Shown here piece after piece: positions 17,611 to 25,955 of a stretch of 64,000 nucleotides of DNA. Made by a program: the position numbers and the translations under genes. The notes below the pieces were generated by a model that was not told the origin of the DNA, made no database searches, and saw only the letters and a program-made list of their open reading frames with translations. The stretch spans positions 22,677-86,676 of the forward strand of contig JASFYU010000064.1 in NCBI GenBank assembly GCA_045046905.1. The letters run 5' to 3'. The DNA is from JASFYU01 sp045046905 (GTDB lineage Bacteria; Bacteroidota; Bacteroidia; Flavobacteriales; Flavobacteriaceae). How positions within the stretch are numbered: the first letter of the stretch is position 1; each line of letters begins with the position of its first letter.

Positions 17611-18444
17611 TTGAAAAATAAAAAACCTATCGTCCGCTGGAAAAGAAAGATTCATGAAGTCATTTATGAAGCCGATACCCCCATTGGAAAATGGTTCGAT
17701 ATCACGCTGTTTATACTCATCATCATCAGTGTCATATTAGTCATGCTAGAGAGCGTAAAAGAAATTGACGCTAAATACCATCGTATACTACTGGCCCTTG
17801 AATGGGTCATCACCATTTTTTTTACCATAGAGTACATTGCCAGGGTAATAAGCATACGAAAACCGTTCAAATATATCTTTAGCTTTTATGGTATTATTGA
17901 TTTCATATCCACGATACCACTGTACGTCTCTTATATTCTTGTAGGCTCCAACTTTTTACTAGCGGTCAGGGCATTTCGATTGTTACGCGTTTTCAGAATT
18001 TTAAAACTAGTGCAGTTCTTGGGAGAAGCCTCTCAACTAAAAAAAGCCTTAAAAGCTAGCAGGGCCAAAATAGCGGTCTTTATATATGTGGTTCTTATAC
18101 TTTCGGTGATTATGGGCACTGTCATGTATCTGGTCGAGGATGATAAAGCCGGGTTTACCAGTATTCCCCGAAGTATTTATTGGGCCATAGTCACCTTAAC
18201 AACGGTAGGCTACGGTGATATCGCTCCCCAAACCAGTTTTGGTCAACTCATAGCAACAGTTGTTATGATTCTAGGTTATGGTATTATTGCCGTTCCTACG
18301 GGTATCATTACCGTGGAATTTTCTAAACAGTCGCAACTGGAAAAAGACAAATTACACCTAAATACACAATCTTGCCCCAGTTGTTCTCGCGAGGGCCATC
18401 GAGATGATGCTACCCATTGCTTTAACTGTGGAAGTAAACTGTGA
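17611..18444 (+). CDS. Voltage-gated-type potassium channel with C-terminal zinc ribbon
   Basis: A 277-residue inner-membrane protein with six transmembrane segments. S4 is Arg-rich (RAFRLLRVFRILK, about 120-132), and the pore carries the K+ selectivity filter TTVGYGD (197-203). The cytosolic tail ends in a four-cysteine pattern CPSC (255-258) and CFNC (270-273), a rubredoxin/zinc-ribbon knuckle pair not needed for a pore. The start is TTG at 17611, 4 bases after the exonuclease stop; no nearer ATG preserves S1. Its stop overlaps the miaA start (TGATG), so exonuclease, channel, miaA and gntK look like one operon. Confidence 0.92.
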   Translation: MKNKKPIVRWKRKIHEVIYEADTPIGKWFDITLFILIIISVILVMLESVKEIDAKYHRILLALEWVITIFFTIEYIARVISIRKPFKYIFSFYGIIDFISTIPLYVSYILVGSNFLLAVRAFRLLRVFRILKLVQFLGEASQLKKALKASRAKIAVFIYVVLILSVIMGTVMYLVEDDKAGFTSIPRSIYWAIVTLTTVGYGDIAPQTSFGQLIATVVMILGYGIIAVPTGIITVEFSKQSQLEKDKLHLNTQSCPSCSREGHRDDATHCFNCGSKL

Positions 18445-19364
18445 TGAAAAAAATACTAATTTCTATTGTAGGCCCTACGGCAATTGGGAAGACAAAATTG
18501 TCGATTGCCCTTGCCAAGCATTTCAACACCGAAATAATTTCGGCGGATTCCAGACAGTTCTACAAAGAAATGTCAATAGGAACAGCCGTACCCCTACCTA
18601 TCGAACTGGCTGCCGTTCCCCACCATTTTATACAGCATAAAAGTATTTTTGACACCTATTCGGTTGGAGATTTTGAACGGGAGGCCCTAAGCCGTTTAGA
18701 TAGTCTTTTTATCAACAACGAGGTGGTACTTATGGTCGGGGGAAGTGGATTATATGTGGATGCAATCACCAAAGGTTTGGATAAATTTCCTCAGGTCGGC
18801 CCAAAAATACGTCTAGAACTGAATGAAATTTTCAATGATAAGGGTATTAAAGCACTACAAGATGAGCTCAAAGATCTAGACAAAGACTATTATGACAAGG
18901 TAGACCTTGGAAATCCACATCGAATGATTCGAGCTTTGGAAATTTGCAGGGGCACGGGAAGGCCGTATTCCTCATTTCTAAACAAAGGAAAAACTAAAAG
19001 GCCTTTTGATACAATTACAATAGGCATAAATGCGGATAGGGAAATTATTTATGATCGCATCGACCAAAGGGTAGACGCAATGATGAAACAAGGACTTTTA
19101 AAAGAAGCCAAGCCCCTTTATGAACACCGAAAAATGAATGCCATGCAGACTGTGAGCTATAAAGAACTTTTCAAGTATTTCGAAGGCGAATGGGATTTGG
19201 ATTTTTCTATATCGGAAATAAAGAAGAACAGCCGAAGATTCTCTAAAAGACAACTAACCTGGTTTAAAAAAGATGCAACCACCCTCTGGTTTCAACATAC
19301 TACTACCTTAGATAAAATAGTGCAAATAATCCAAGAAAAACTAAACATCTCTAAAAATGGATAG
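18444..19364 (+). CDS. miaA: tRNA dimethylallyltransferase MiaA
   Basis: MiaA adds a dimethylallyl group to adenosine 37 of tRNAs that read UNN codons. The 306-residue protein has the P-loop GPTAIGKTK at residues 10-18, SADSRQFYKEM, GGSGLYVDAI and the C-terminal KKNSRRFSKRQLTWFKK, all family hallmarks. ATG at 18444 shares one base with the channel gene's TGA; a GTG three bases upstream is less likely. The 3' end overlaps gluconokinase by 8 bases, so the genes are translationally coupled. Confidence 0.97.
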   Translation: MKKILISIVGPTAIGKTKLSIALAKHFNTEIISADSRQFYKEMSIGTAVPLPIELAAVPHHFIQHKSIFDTYSVGDFEREALSRLDSLFINNEVVLMVGGSGLYVDAITKGLDKFPQVGPKIRLELNEIFNDKGIKALQDELKDLDKDYYDKVDLGNPHRMIRALEICRGTGRPYSSFLNKGKTKRPFDTITIGINADREIIYDRIDQRVDAMMKQGLLKEAKPLYEHRKMNAMQTVSYKELFKYFEGEWDLDFSISEIKKNSRRFSKRQLTWFKKDATTLWFQHTTTLDKIVQIIQEKLNISKNG

Positions 19365-19857
19365 CCCTAGAATACTATTTATCATGGGGGTCTCGGGATC
19401 AGGAAAATCGACTATAGGAAAATTATTGGCCCTCACATTGAATATTCCATTTTTCGATGGCGATGATTATCATTCTAAAGCGAATATAGAAAAAATGAGC
19501 CTTGGAAACCCACTTAGCGACAACGATCGTATCGAATGGTTGCAGGGCATAAATTCGATGGCCCTGAAAAATTGTACAAGAGGAGCGGTGATTGCCTGTT
19601 CGGCACTAAAAGAGTCGTATAGATTGCTATTGTCCGAAAAAATAGAAGAAGGGTCGACCTTTGTGTATTTAAAAGGTTCATTTGAAGAAGTCTTGGATAG
19701 GTTGCAGCAAAGAAAAGGGCATTTTATGCCCATAAACCTATTGAAATCACAATTCGAAGTTTTGGAACAACCCAAAAAAGCCATTATTGTATCAATCAAA
19801 AGCTTGCCCCATGAAATCGTAGAGCAAATAAAGACAGCGCTCGATAAAAACTACTAA
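19357..19857 (+). CDS. gntK: Gluconokinase
   Basis: A 166-residue P-loop kinase that phosphorylates gluconate to 6-phosphogluconate. The motifs are GVSGSGKSTIGKLLA (about 11-25), FFDGDDYHSKANIEKMSLGNPLSDNDR as a region, ACSALKESYR and RKGHFMPINLLKSQFEVLE, all typical of the GntK/thermoresistant family. It overlaps miaA by 8 bases. No gluconate transporter or 6-phosphogluconate dehydrogenase is nearby. After it comes a hairpin shared with the convergent response-regulator gene. Confidence 0.93.
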   Translation: MDSPRILFIMGVSGSGKSTIGKLLALTLNIPFFDGDDYHSKANIEKMSLGNPLSDNDRIEWLQGINSMALKNCTRGAVIACSALKESYRLLLSEKIEEGSTFVYLKGSFEEVLDRLQQRKGHFMPINLLKSQFEVLEQPKKAIIVSIKSLPHEIVEQIKTALDKNY

Positions 19858-19862
19858 GCAGA

Positions 19863-19901
19863 GTTCGAGCTAAACTGTTAACAAATAAATATAGCTCGAA
19901 C
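19863..19901. terminator. Hairpin between gntK and the response regulator
   Basis: Arms GTTCGAGCTA and TAGCTCGAAC are perfect 10-base inverted repeats with a 19-base loop, lying between convergent genes. There is no strong T-run, so termination is only likely. The left arm context (GAGTTCGAGCTAA) resembles the inverted-repeat ends found at 54.7 kb. Confidence 0.45.
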
Positions 19902-19922
19902 CCGACTTAAAAGAAAGCTTGT

Positions 19923-20633
19923 TTATTCTTCGGTCTTTACCACCAATCGAAACCCTTCGCCGTGAATATTCAATATTTCTACAGTATCATCACGTTTTAA
20001 ATATTTACGCAATTTGGCGATATACACATCCATACTTCTCGATGTGAAATAATTATCATCTCTCCATATTTTGGTCAGGGCCAATTCACGTGGCATTAGA
20101 TCGTTTTCGTGCAAAGCCATCAAGCGTAACAATTCATTCTCTTTAGGAGATAGTTTTATAGAATCCTCATCCTTGTACTTCAAAAAACGAAGCTTTGAAT
20201 TTAGATGAAACCCCCCAATCTGAAATTCGAATTTTTTACTATCTGCTAATGAGTTAGACGCTTTTCTTAAAATTATCGCCTTAAGTTTGGCCAACAATAC
20301 TTCTGAATCAAAAGGCTTGTTCAAGTAATCGTCCGCACCGGCTTTATATCCTTTTAGAACATCTTCTTTCATTGTTTTTGCCGTCAGGAATACGATAGGT
20401 ACATTTTCATTTTTTTCTCGTATTTCCCTAGCCAATGTAAAGCCATCTTTATAAGGCATCATTACATCTAAGATGCATACATCATAATTGTCTTTTTTGA
20501 ACTTTTCGAAGCCCTCCATCCCATTTTTGGCCAAGGTCACATCGAAATCATTCATTGACAAATAATCTTTTAGAACAATTCCAAAATTAGGATCGTCCTC
20601 TACCAAAAGAATTTTCTTGTTAACTGTTTCCAT
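19923..20633 (-). CDS. OmpR-family response regulator (RprY-like)
   Basis: A 236-residue regulator. The receiver domain (1-120) has acidic pocket VEDD, phospho-acceptor Asp56 in CILDVMMP, and conserved Lys in LNKPF. The C-terminal winged helix (about 135-232) has the OmpR pattern LSPKENELLRLMALHENDLMPRELAL and RSMDVYIAKLRKYL. It lies 5 bases after the histidine kinase gene on the same strand and is its cognate partner. The pair resembles RprXY of Bacteroides and flavobacteria; the regulon is not visible here. Confidence 0.93.
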   Translation of the reverse strand: METVNKKILLVEDDPNFGIVLKDYLSMNDFDVTLAKNGMEGFEKFKKDNYDVCILDVMMPYKDGFTLAREIREKNENVPIVFLTAKTMKEDVLKGYKAGADDYLNKPFDSEVLLAKLKAIILRKASNSLADSKKFEFQIGGFHLNSKLRFLKYKDEDSIKLSPKENELLRLMALHENDLMPRELALTKIWRDDNYFTSRSMDVYIAKLRKYLKRDDTVEILNIHGEGFRLVVKTEE

Positions 20634-20638
20634 TGTTT

Positions 20639-22222
20639 TTAAATTAAAGGCAGTTTAATATAGAAAGTACTTCCCTTTCCATTTTCACTTTCAGCATAAA
20701 CTTCACCTTGATGATCTTCTATTATTTTTTTTACGTAAGCAAGGCCTAAGCCATGCCCTTTAACATTGTGTATATCCCCTGTATGTTCTCTATAGAATTT
20801 TTCAAAAACTCTTTTCAGTACAGACTTGCTCATGCCAGTTCCCTGATCTTTTACCTTAACAATAATAAAATTTTGAACAACTTCAGTAGAAACATCAATT
20901 TTAGGTGCTTCTGTGGAATACTTCATGGCATTATCCAAAATATTGACAATAACATTGGTAAAATGCATTTCATTGGCCAAAACTTCGGTTCTTTTAGCAT
21001 CTAAATGCATCTGAACATAGCCGCCACGATCGGCCACAATAAGCTCAACATGCGTTATAGCATCTTGAATGATGTCATGAACATCGACTCTATCCTTGCG
21101 TATATCTAACTGGTTCTTTTCAAGTTGTGATATACGTAAAACGTTCTCGACCTGAGCATGCATACGTTTGTTCTCATCTCTTATTATCTGCAAGTAACGC
21201 AGCACCTTCTCGTTGTCATTTATAATCTTCGGATTACGTATGGCCTCGACTGCCAAATTAATCGTTGCTATGGGGGTCTTAAACTCATGGGTCATATTAT
21301 TTATGAAGTCAGACTTTATTTCCGAAATCTTTTTCTGCCTGAGCAATTGGTATATAGCCCCAGAGTATGCTACCATAATAACAAGCGTAAAGAGAAGCGA
21401 TAAAATGGCCATCAGCGAAATTGACTTCAGCAAAAAACGCTTCTTTGTAGGAAAAGAAAGCATTAGTGAAAAATTTGTCTCTCCTTCACTATCAACAAAA
21501 ATAGGAGCTTTGTACAAGGTGCTTATCCCAGGCTTGAACCGTTTAGATTTTACCTTGGTCGGCAAGCCATTACTGTACACACCATACTCATAATCAATGT
21601 CGATACCCCTATTTTCAAGTTCTCGGTTGAGCAATAACTCAATCTCTTGCTTTGAGACTCTCTTGTGAATGGGTACTCTTTTAGCATGTTCTCTAGAAAC
21701 GTCTTCGAAGGCCGCTTTTTCAATAGAACTCAGGCCCCCTATTTTTTCAATTCTCTGAAGAGGGCTTAATCGATACTCATTACCATCTATACCATAATCC
21801 TCTCTGAAAATCGCTGTCGTGCGCTTACTTGTGATATTTTTTATGGTCATGGAATCACTTCCATTTCCGTTATCAAAGAACGTAGATGCAATGTTATACT
21901 TCTCCTCTAGGATACCGTGAGAATAAAACAGTATCTCATCTGAATTAACATCCCTATCGATAAACAGGAAGTTTTTATACCGAGATTCTATGGGGTCTGC
22001 ACCAGCACTATCTATTACATTTAAAAATCTATCGGAATAATCTCTGATTTCTCTTTTGACAATTTTCTCAGTCACATTCATCAAAACCTCGTTGACAACA
22101 ATAGAGAAACGAGCTGCATTGTCTTCTACAGATTTTTTTATCCAAAACATCTGAACAAAAATAATTCCTATTAATGAGAGGCTCATCAAAATCACCAACA
22201 TCACAAATAACCTCTTATTCAT
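20639..22222 (-). CDS. Sensor histidine kinase (RprX-like)
   Basis: A 527-residue inner-membrane kinase. TM1 (about 5-26) and TM2 (about 267-290) flank a roughly 240-residue extracytoplasmic sensor domain. The HisKA motif NNMTHEFKTPIAT carries phospho-acceptor His312. The ATPase domain has N-box VNILDNAMKYS, DQGTGMS and GHGLGLAYVKKI. The large periplasmic domain is of no family I recognise. It is first in a two-gene unit with the response regulator. An inverted repeat about 55 bases upstream could be a binding site. Confidence 0.93.
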   Translation of the reverse strand: MNKRLFVMLVILMSLSLIGIIFVQMFWIKKSVEDNAARFSIVVNEVLMNVTEKIVKREIRDYSDRFLNVIDSAGADPIESRYKNFLFIDRDVNSDEILFYSHGILEEKYNIASTFFDNGNGSDSMTIKNITSKRTTAIFREDYGIDGNEYRLSPLQRIEKIGGLSSIEKAAFEDVSREHAKRVPIHKRVSKQEIELLLNRELENRGIDIDYEYGVYSNGLPTKVKSKRFKPGISTLYKAPIFVDSEGETNFSLMLSFPTKKRFLLKSISLMAILSLLFTLVIMVAYSGAIYQLLRQKKISEIKSDFINNMTHEFKTPIATINLAVEAIRNPKIINDNEKVLRYLQIIRDENKRMHAQVENVLRISQLEKNQLDIRKDRVDVHDIIQDAITHVELIVADRGGYVQMHLDAKRTEVLANEMHFTNVIVNILDNAMKYSTEAPKIDVSTEVVQNFIIVKVKDQGTGMSKSVLKRVFEKFYREHTGDIHNVKGHGLGLAYVKKIIEDHQGEVYAESENGKGSTFYIKLPLI

Positions 22223-22274
22223 CTACAAGTAAAATTAAAGATTTAACATTTAGAAAATCATAGGTTTAACCTAA

Positions 22275-22294
22275 ACTTAACAAAAATGTTAAAG
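22275..22294. promoter_or_regulatory. Inverted repeat upstream of the two-component operon
   Basis: TTAACA (22277-22282) and TGTTAA (22287-22292) are spaced by AAAA. The repeat lies upstream of the kinase gene and downstream of the coaE stop, so it could be an operator of the two-component operon or a weak terminator for neither strand. Support is positional only. Confidence 0.3.
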
Positions 22295-22301
22295 TCATGG
22301 T

Positions 22302-22889
22302 TTATCGACTATATTCAAGCAGGCGTTCATGTACCTTGACTATTTTTGATTTGGTTTTATCTAAATCTACATTCTCGATAACGAAATCGGACAAGGGTAT
22401 TTTCTCAACATCTTTCCATTGACTGCCCATACGGGCCAATATATTCTCTTCTGTAGCAGTATCCCTTTTCACGATTCTGGCAATACGCACTTTAATGGGC
22501 GCTGTTACCAGAATAATCTTATCATAACGCGCTACCGAAGAGTTTTCAAAAATAACTGCCGCTTCTTGTATAACATAGGAAGTGTTTTGTTTTCTCGCCC
22601 AAGACAAGAAATGCTTTCTCACTTCAGGGTGTACAATACCGTTCAATTCTCGAAGAAGGTTTTTATCATTGAAGATTTTAAACGCAATAAACTTCCGATT
22701 TATTTTTTTGTCTATATAAGCATCCTCTCCTAAAAGACTAATTACTGCCTTCCTAATCCTTTTTGAGTACTGCATCAGTATTTTCGCCTGTTTGTCAGAA
22801 TTATATACGGGCACGCCCAATTCTGTAAACATTTTGCCTACAGTGGTCTTGCCACTACCTATACCTCCTGTCAAGCCTACGATTCTCAT
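22302..22889 (-). CDS. coaE: Dephospho-CoA kinase
   Basis: CoaE phosphorylates dephospho-CoA on the ribose 3'-hydroxyl, the last step of coenzyme A synthesis. The 195-residue protein has P-loop VGLTGGIGSGKTTVGK at the N-terminus, VYNSDKQAK, HPEVRKHFLSW and ARIVKRDTATEENILARM. Its start overlaps the YbbR gene end by 4 bases (ATGA), so coaE, ybbR and the glycosyltransferase form one unit. coaBC, an earlier step of the pathway, is about 6 kb away on the same strand. Confidence 0.95.
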   Translation of the reverse strand: MRIVGLTGGIGSGKTTVGKMFTELGVPVYNSDKQAKILMQYSKRIRKAVISLLGEDAYIDKKINRKFIAFKIFNDKNLLRELNGIVHPEVRKHFLSWARKQNTSYVIQEAAVIFENSSVARYDKIILVTAPIKVRIARIVKRDTATEENILARMGSQWKDVEKIPLSDFVIENVDLDKTKSKIVKVHERLLEYSR

Positions 22890-23845
22890 TTCCTGTTTAA
22901 AATATACGCTACTTGATTTTCCAATAAATTCGCACTAAACACCTTTTCGGGTATCATGCTAAGTTTCAAAAAAAGCATTTCTTCGGAACTATTTTCAGAT
23001 ATCTCGCTGTAATCTACGGTAATTTGAAAATCAGAACTGTCTAAAGCACTCAGTTCACTTAGTCTTGCTCTGCATAGCACAGAAACCCTATCGGGAAATG
23101 TCTTGATTTGCATGCCTTCGGGAAGGTTTATAACCTTGATTGGAACAGCGATGATTTTTTCTGAAAATCGAGAGACTCTACCTTGCACAGTTACCTGCGT
23201 AAAGGAAAAAGAGGTGTTTTTCAATTCTTTAGCCTTGTAAAGTTTCACCTTGTGCGAAAAATCAGAAGTAAGACCACTCAAATCCAATTTTTCAGTTTGC
23301 ACGTTTTCAATGGTATCTATTTCATTCTTTGGCCCAGTGATGGTTATTATATCAGGTTCTACTTTCAAGGCCTCCTCCAAGAGGTGGTTTTGAGCAAAAA
23401 TAAGTTGTACCCTGGTGATTACCGGAACCGTCTTTGAGCTTAGTTCGTAAAAATCAAAGAATAGCGTATCTCGTTCTATTTCTAAAAGCGTCATTGAACC
23501 TGATAGTTGCCTTTCAATTTGTTTTCTATACACATTGGGGGATATAAAATACCGTGAATTTCGTTTTTGAATCTGTGATAGATCAATTTTGATTTTCTTC
23601 TTCTTAATATTGAATCCTAAGAATTTAAAACCCACAGCTTTCAACTTTACATCGACCTGGTCTTTTGAAGTCCTCTTGAGTAAAAAACGAGTAGGCACAG
23701 CTACATATTCCAAATCAAATGTAGTAGCACTGGTATAGGATTCCGATAATTTATTCATGAACCAGGCCAAAACAGAACACAGTAGAAATATCAAAAATAA
23801 TTTGACCTTTCTTTTTTTAAGGGCTTTTTTGACTTTCTGTATCAC
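22886..23845 (-). CDS. YbbR-domain protein
   Basis: A 319-residue membrane-anchored protein with one N-terminal transmembrane segment (about 14-31, LFLIFLLCSVLAWFMNKL) and an extracytoplasmic beta-rich region carrying YbbR-like repeats. In Firmicutes YbbR (CdaR) proteins regulate a diadenylate cyclase; in Bacteroidota the role of this shorter form is not known. No cyclase gene is adjacent. Overlaps of 4 bases with genes on both sides mark tight coupling between coaE and the glycosyltransferase. Confidence 0.82.
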   Translation of the reverse strand: MIQKVKKALKKRKVKLFLIFLLCSVLAWFMNKLSESYTSATTFDLEYVAVPTRFLLKRTSKDQVDVKLKAVGFKFLGFNIKKKKIKIDLSQIQKRNSRYFISPNVYRKQIERQLSGSMTLLEIERDTLFFDFYELSSKTVPVITRVQLIFAQNHLLEEALKVEPDIITITGPKNEIDTIENVQTEKLDLSGLTSDFSHKVKLYKAKELKNTSFSFTQVTVQGRVSRFSEKIIAVPIKVINLPEGMQIKTFPDRVSVLCRARLSELSALDSSDFQITVDYSEISENSSEEMLFLKLSMIPEKVFSANLLENQVAYILNRK

Positions 23846-24858
23846 TTTTCAATATTTGTCCTGAAAAATAGCTTGGGAAACAATTCTTCTGGTTTTCGTC
23901 TACTAAAGTTAAGCCAAAATGTGGATTTCAGAAAGCCATAGCCATAACCCGCGAATTGAATACTTGTCGCCATTATAGATAATAACGCCACATAACCATT
24001 TTTGTTCTTCAAAAGAGAATTGAAAAAAATAAATCCGAAATAAATGAGGTAGATCAGTGTGGGTATATGTATGTTGAAAAACAAACCGATAATAGAAATT
24101 GCTAGACCCAAACAAAACAAGGTAGGAAACCAATAGGTAATCTTAGCCGTTTCGGGGTGCCATTTGTTAAGTATAGGTCGTACCATTCCGAACTTATTCA
24201 CCTGCACAAAGAACTTAGTCAAATCAATACGTCTCTTATGGTATACGAAAGCTTCAGGAATCAATTTAGTCTCATAGCCTTTGTTCCACAACCGAATGCT
24301 GAGGTCGGGATCTTCTCCAGGATGAATATTTCCGTAACCTTGTACATCTTCAAAGGCTTTCTTTGAAATGCCCATATTGAAACTTCTGGGCTGAAACTTA
24401 CCCACGGCCATATTGTTTCCGCGAATACCCCCTGTGGTCAATACTGAAGTCATAGCGTAGTTGATTGCCTTTTGAACATTTGAGAAAGAAGCATGTGCAG
24501 CATCTGGCCCACCGTAACAGTGCACAAAATTCTCCAACAATGATTTCTCGACTTCGGTTAGATATTGCGGTGGCAACATACAATCCGAGTCTAGAACGAT
24601 ATAATAATTGCCTTTGGCCCTCAGCATTCCATAATTTCGAGAATCACCAGGACCCGAATTCGGTTTTTTATAATACGAAATAGAGAGTCTATCCTTAAAT
24701 TCCTCAACTACAGCTTCGGCACTATGGGCTGACCCATCCTCAACGATTACTATCTCATATGACGAAACATAGGTTTGCCGTAATAGACTATCTAGCAGCT
24801 CCCTAATTTCATCGGGTCGGTTATAAACGGGAACAATAAAAGAGAATAATAGGCTCAT
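23842..24858 (-). CDS. Family 2 glycosyltransferase, membrane-associated
   Basis: A 338-residue protein. A GT-A nucleotide-sugar domain (about 1-230) has FIVPVYNRPDEIRELLDSLLRQTY, VEDGSA, and VLDSDCMLP with the metal-binding DxD. GEDPDLSIRLWNKGY is the acceptor/base motif. Two or three hydrophobic segments follow (about 240-310). It likely adds sugars to a lipid or envelope polymer at the inner membrane; the donor and acceptor are unknown. It is the first gene of the unit with ybbR and coaE. Confidence 0.9.
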   Translation of the reverse strand: MSLLFSFIVPVYNRPDEIRELLDSLLRQTYVSSYEIVIVEDGSAHSAEAVVEEFKDRLSISYYKKPNSGPGDSRNYGMLRAKGNYYIVLDSDCMLPPQYLTEVEKSLLENFVHCYGGPDAAHASFSNVQKAINYAMTSVLTTGGIRGNNMAVGKFQPRSFNMGISKKAFEDVQGYGNIHPGEDPDLSIRLWNKGYETKLIPEAFVYHKRRIDLTKFFVQVNKFGMVRPILNKWHPETAKITYWFPTLFCLGLAISIIGLFFNIHIPTLIYLIYFGFIFFNSLLKNKNGYVALLSIMATSIQFAGYGYGFLKSTFWLNFSRRKPEELFPKLFFRTNIEK

Positions 24859-24985
24859 TGAATATCACGTAAGCATGGATCGATTCAAATTAGAATTGGT
24901 ACTCTACTTTGCGTAAAACAAATCAATTAACATCTTACGGCTATTTGAAATTGCGCTTTAAAAGAGAATTATACCAATTTAACAT

Positions 24986-25798
24986 TTACTCCATAAAACG
25001 ATCCATCACCTCTTGACTGACACCTGTACTTGAAAACCCTCCATCATGGAAGAGATTTTGCATGGTTACTTTTTTAGTCAGGTCTGAAAACAGTGAAACC
25101 GTATAATCCGCACAATCTTGGGCAGAGGCGTTTCCTAAGGGCGACATTTTTTCTGCATAATTAATAAAGCCATCAAATCCTTTTACGCCCAGACCTGCGG
25201 TGGTAGGTGTTGGCGACTGCGAGATGGTATTTACCCTTACTTTCTTCTCCATTCCATAGAAATAGCCAAAACTTCGGGCTACAGACTCCAAGTACGCCTT
25301 ATTATCGGCCATATCATTATAATCGGGGAAACTTCTTTGCGCCGCCATATAGGTCAAGGCCACGATACTGCCCCATTCATTCATCGCATCTGCTTTGAAC
25401 AGGCTTTGCATTACTTTGTGAAAAGACAATGCCGAAACGTCCCAGCCTTTGGTCGTAAAATCATAATCCTCGTCCATATACGATCTGCCCTTACGCACAT
25501 TGACCGACATACCGATGGAGTGGAGTACGAAATCGAGCTTACCCCCAAGAATCTCGACCGACCTGCTTACAAGAGTATTCAAATCTTCCTCATTGGTGGC
25601 ATCGGCAGGTATAATTTCAGATCCTGTCTTTTCTGCCAACAATTTAATCTGTCCCATGCGCATGGCTATAGGTGCATTGGTCAACACAAAAGTGCCTCCT
25701 TCCTCATGTACCCGTTCTGCTGTTTTCCAAGCAATGGATTTTTCATCCAAAGCTCCAAAAATGATTCCTCTTTTTCCTTTTAGTAAATCGTACGCCAT
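24986..25798 (-). CDS. fabI: Enoyl-[acyl-carrier-protein] reductase (NADH)
   Basis: FabI reduces enoyl-ACP in the last step of each fatty-acid elongation cycle. The 270-residue protein has the short-chain dehydrogenase fold with the FabI-type nucleotide motif GALDEKSIAWKTAE, the segment VLHSIGMSV, and the Tyr-x6-Lys pair in YNDMADNKAYLE. The QSPTPTTAG loop and the C-terminal SS-x-TGV region complete the family pattern. The start at MAYDLLKGKRG (25798) is the family start; 10 further upstream residues are not. Single gene between the glycosyltransferase unit and recN. Confidence 0.94.
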   Translation of the reverse strand: MAYDLLKGKRGIIFGALDEKSIAWKTAERVHEEGGTFVLTNAPIAMRMGQIKLLAEKTGSEIIPADATNEEDLNTLVSRSVEILGGKLDFVLHSIGMSVNVRKGRSYMDEDYDFTTKGWDVSALSFHKVMQSLFKADAMNEWGSIVALTYMAAQRSFPDYNDMADNKAYLESVARSFGYFYGMEKKVRVNTISQSPTPTTAGLGVKGFDGFINYAEKMSPLGNASAQDCADYTVSLFSDLTKKVTMQNLFHDGGFSSTGVSQEVMDRFME

Positions 25799-25955
25799 GT
25801 TCTTTTTTCTTTTAGTTGCTGCGGGCAAAGATATTAAAAATTAACAGGTAGAGACCGTTGTATGCACAAGAATAGATAAGGTCGAATGAAAACCTTCGAC
25901 CACTTTTAAGCACTGGGCTCCAAAATAGAATACTTGGGTCTTTCAATCTGAGATT

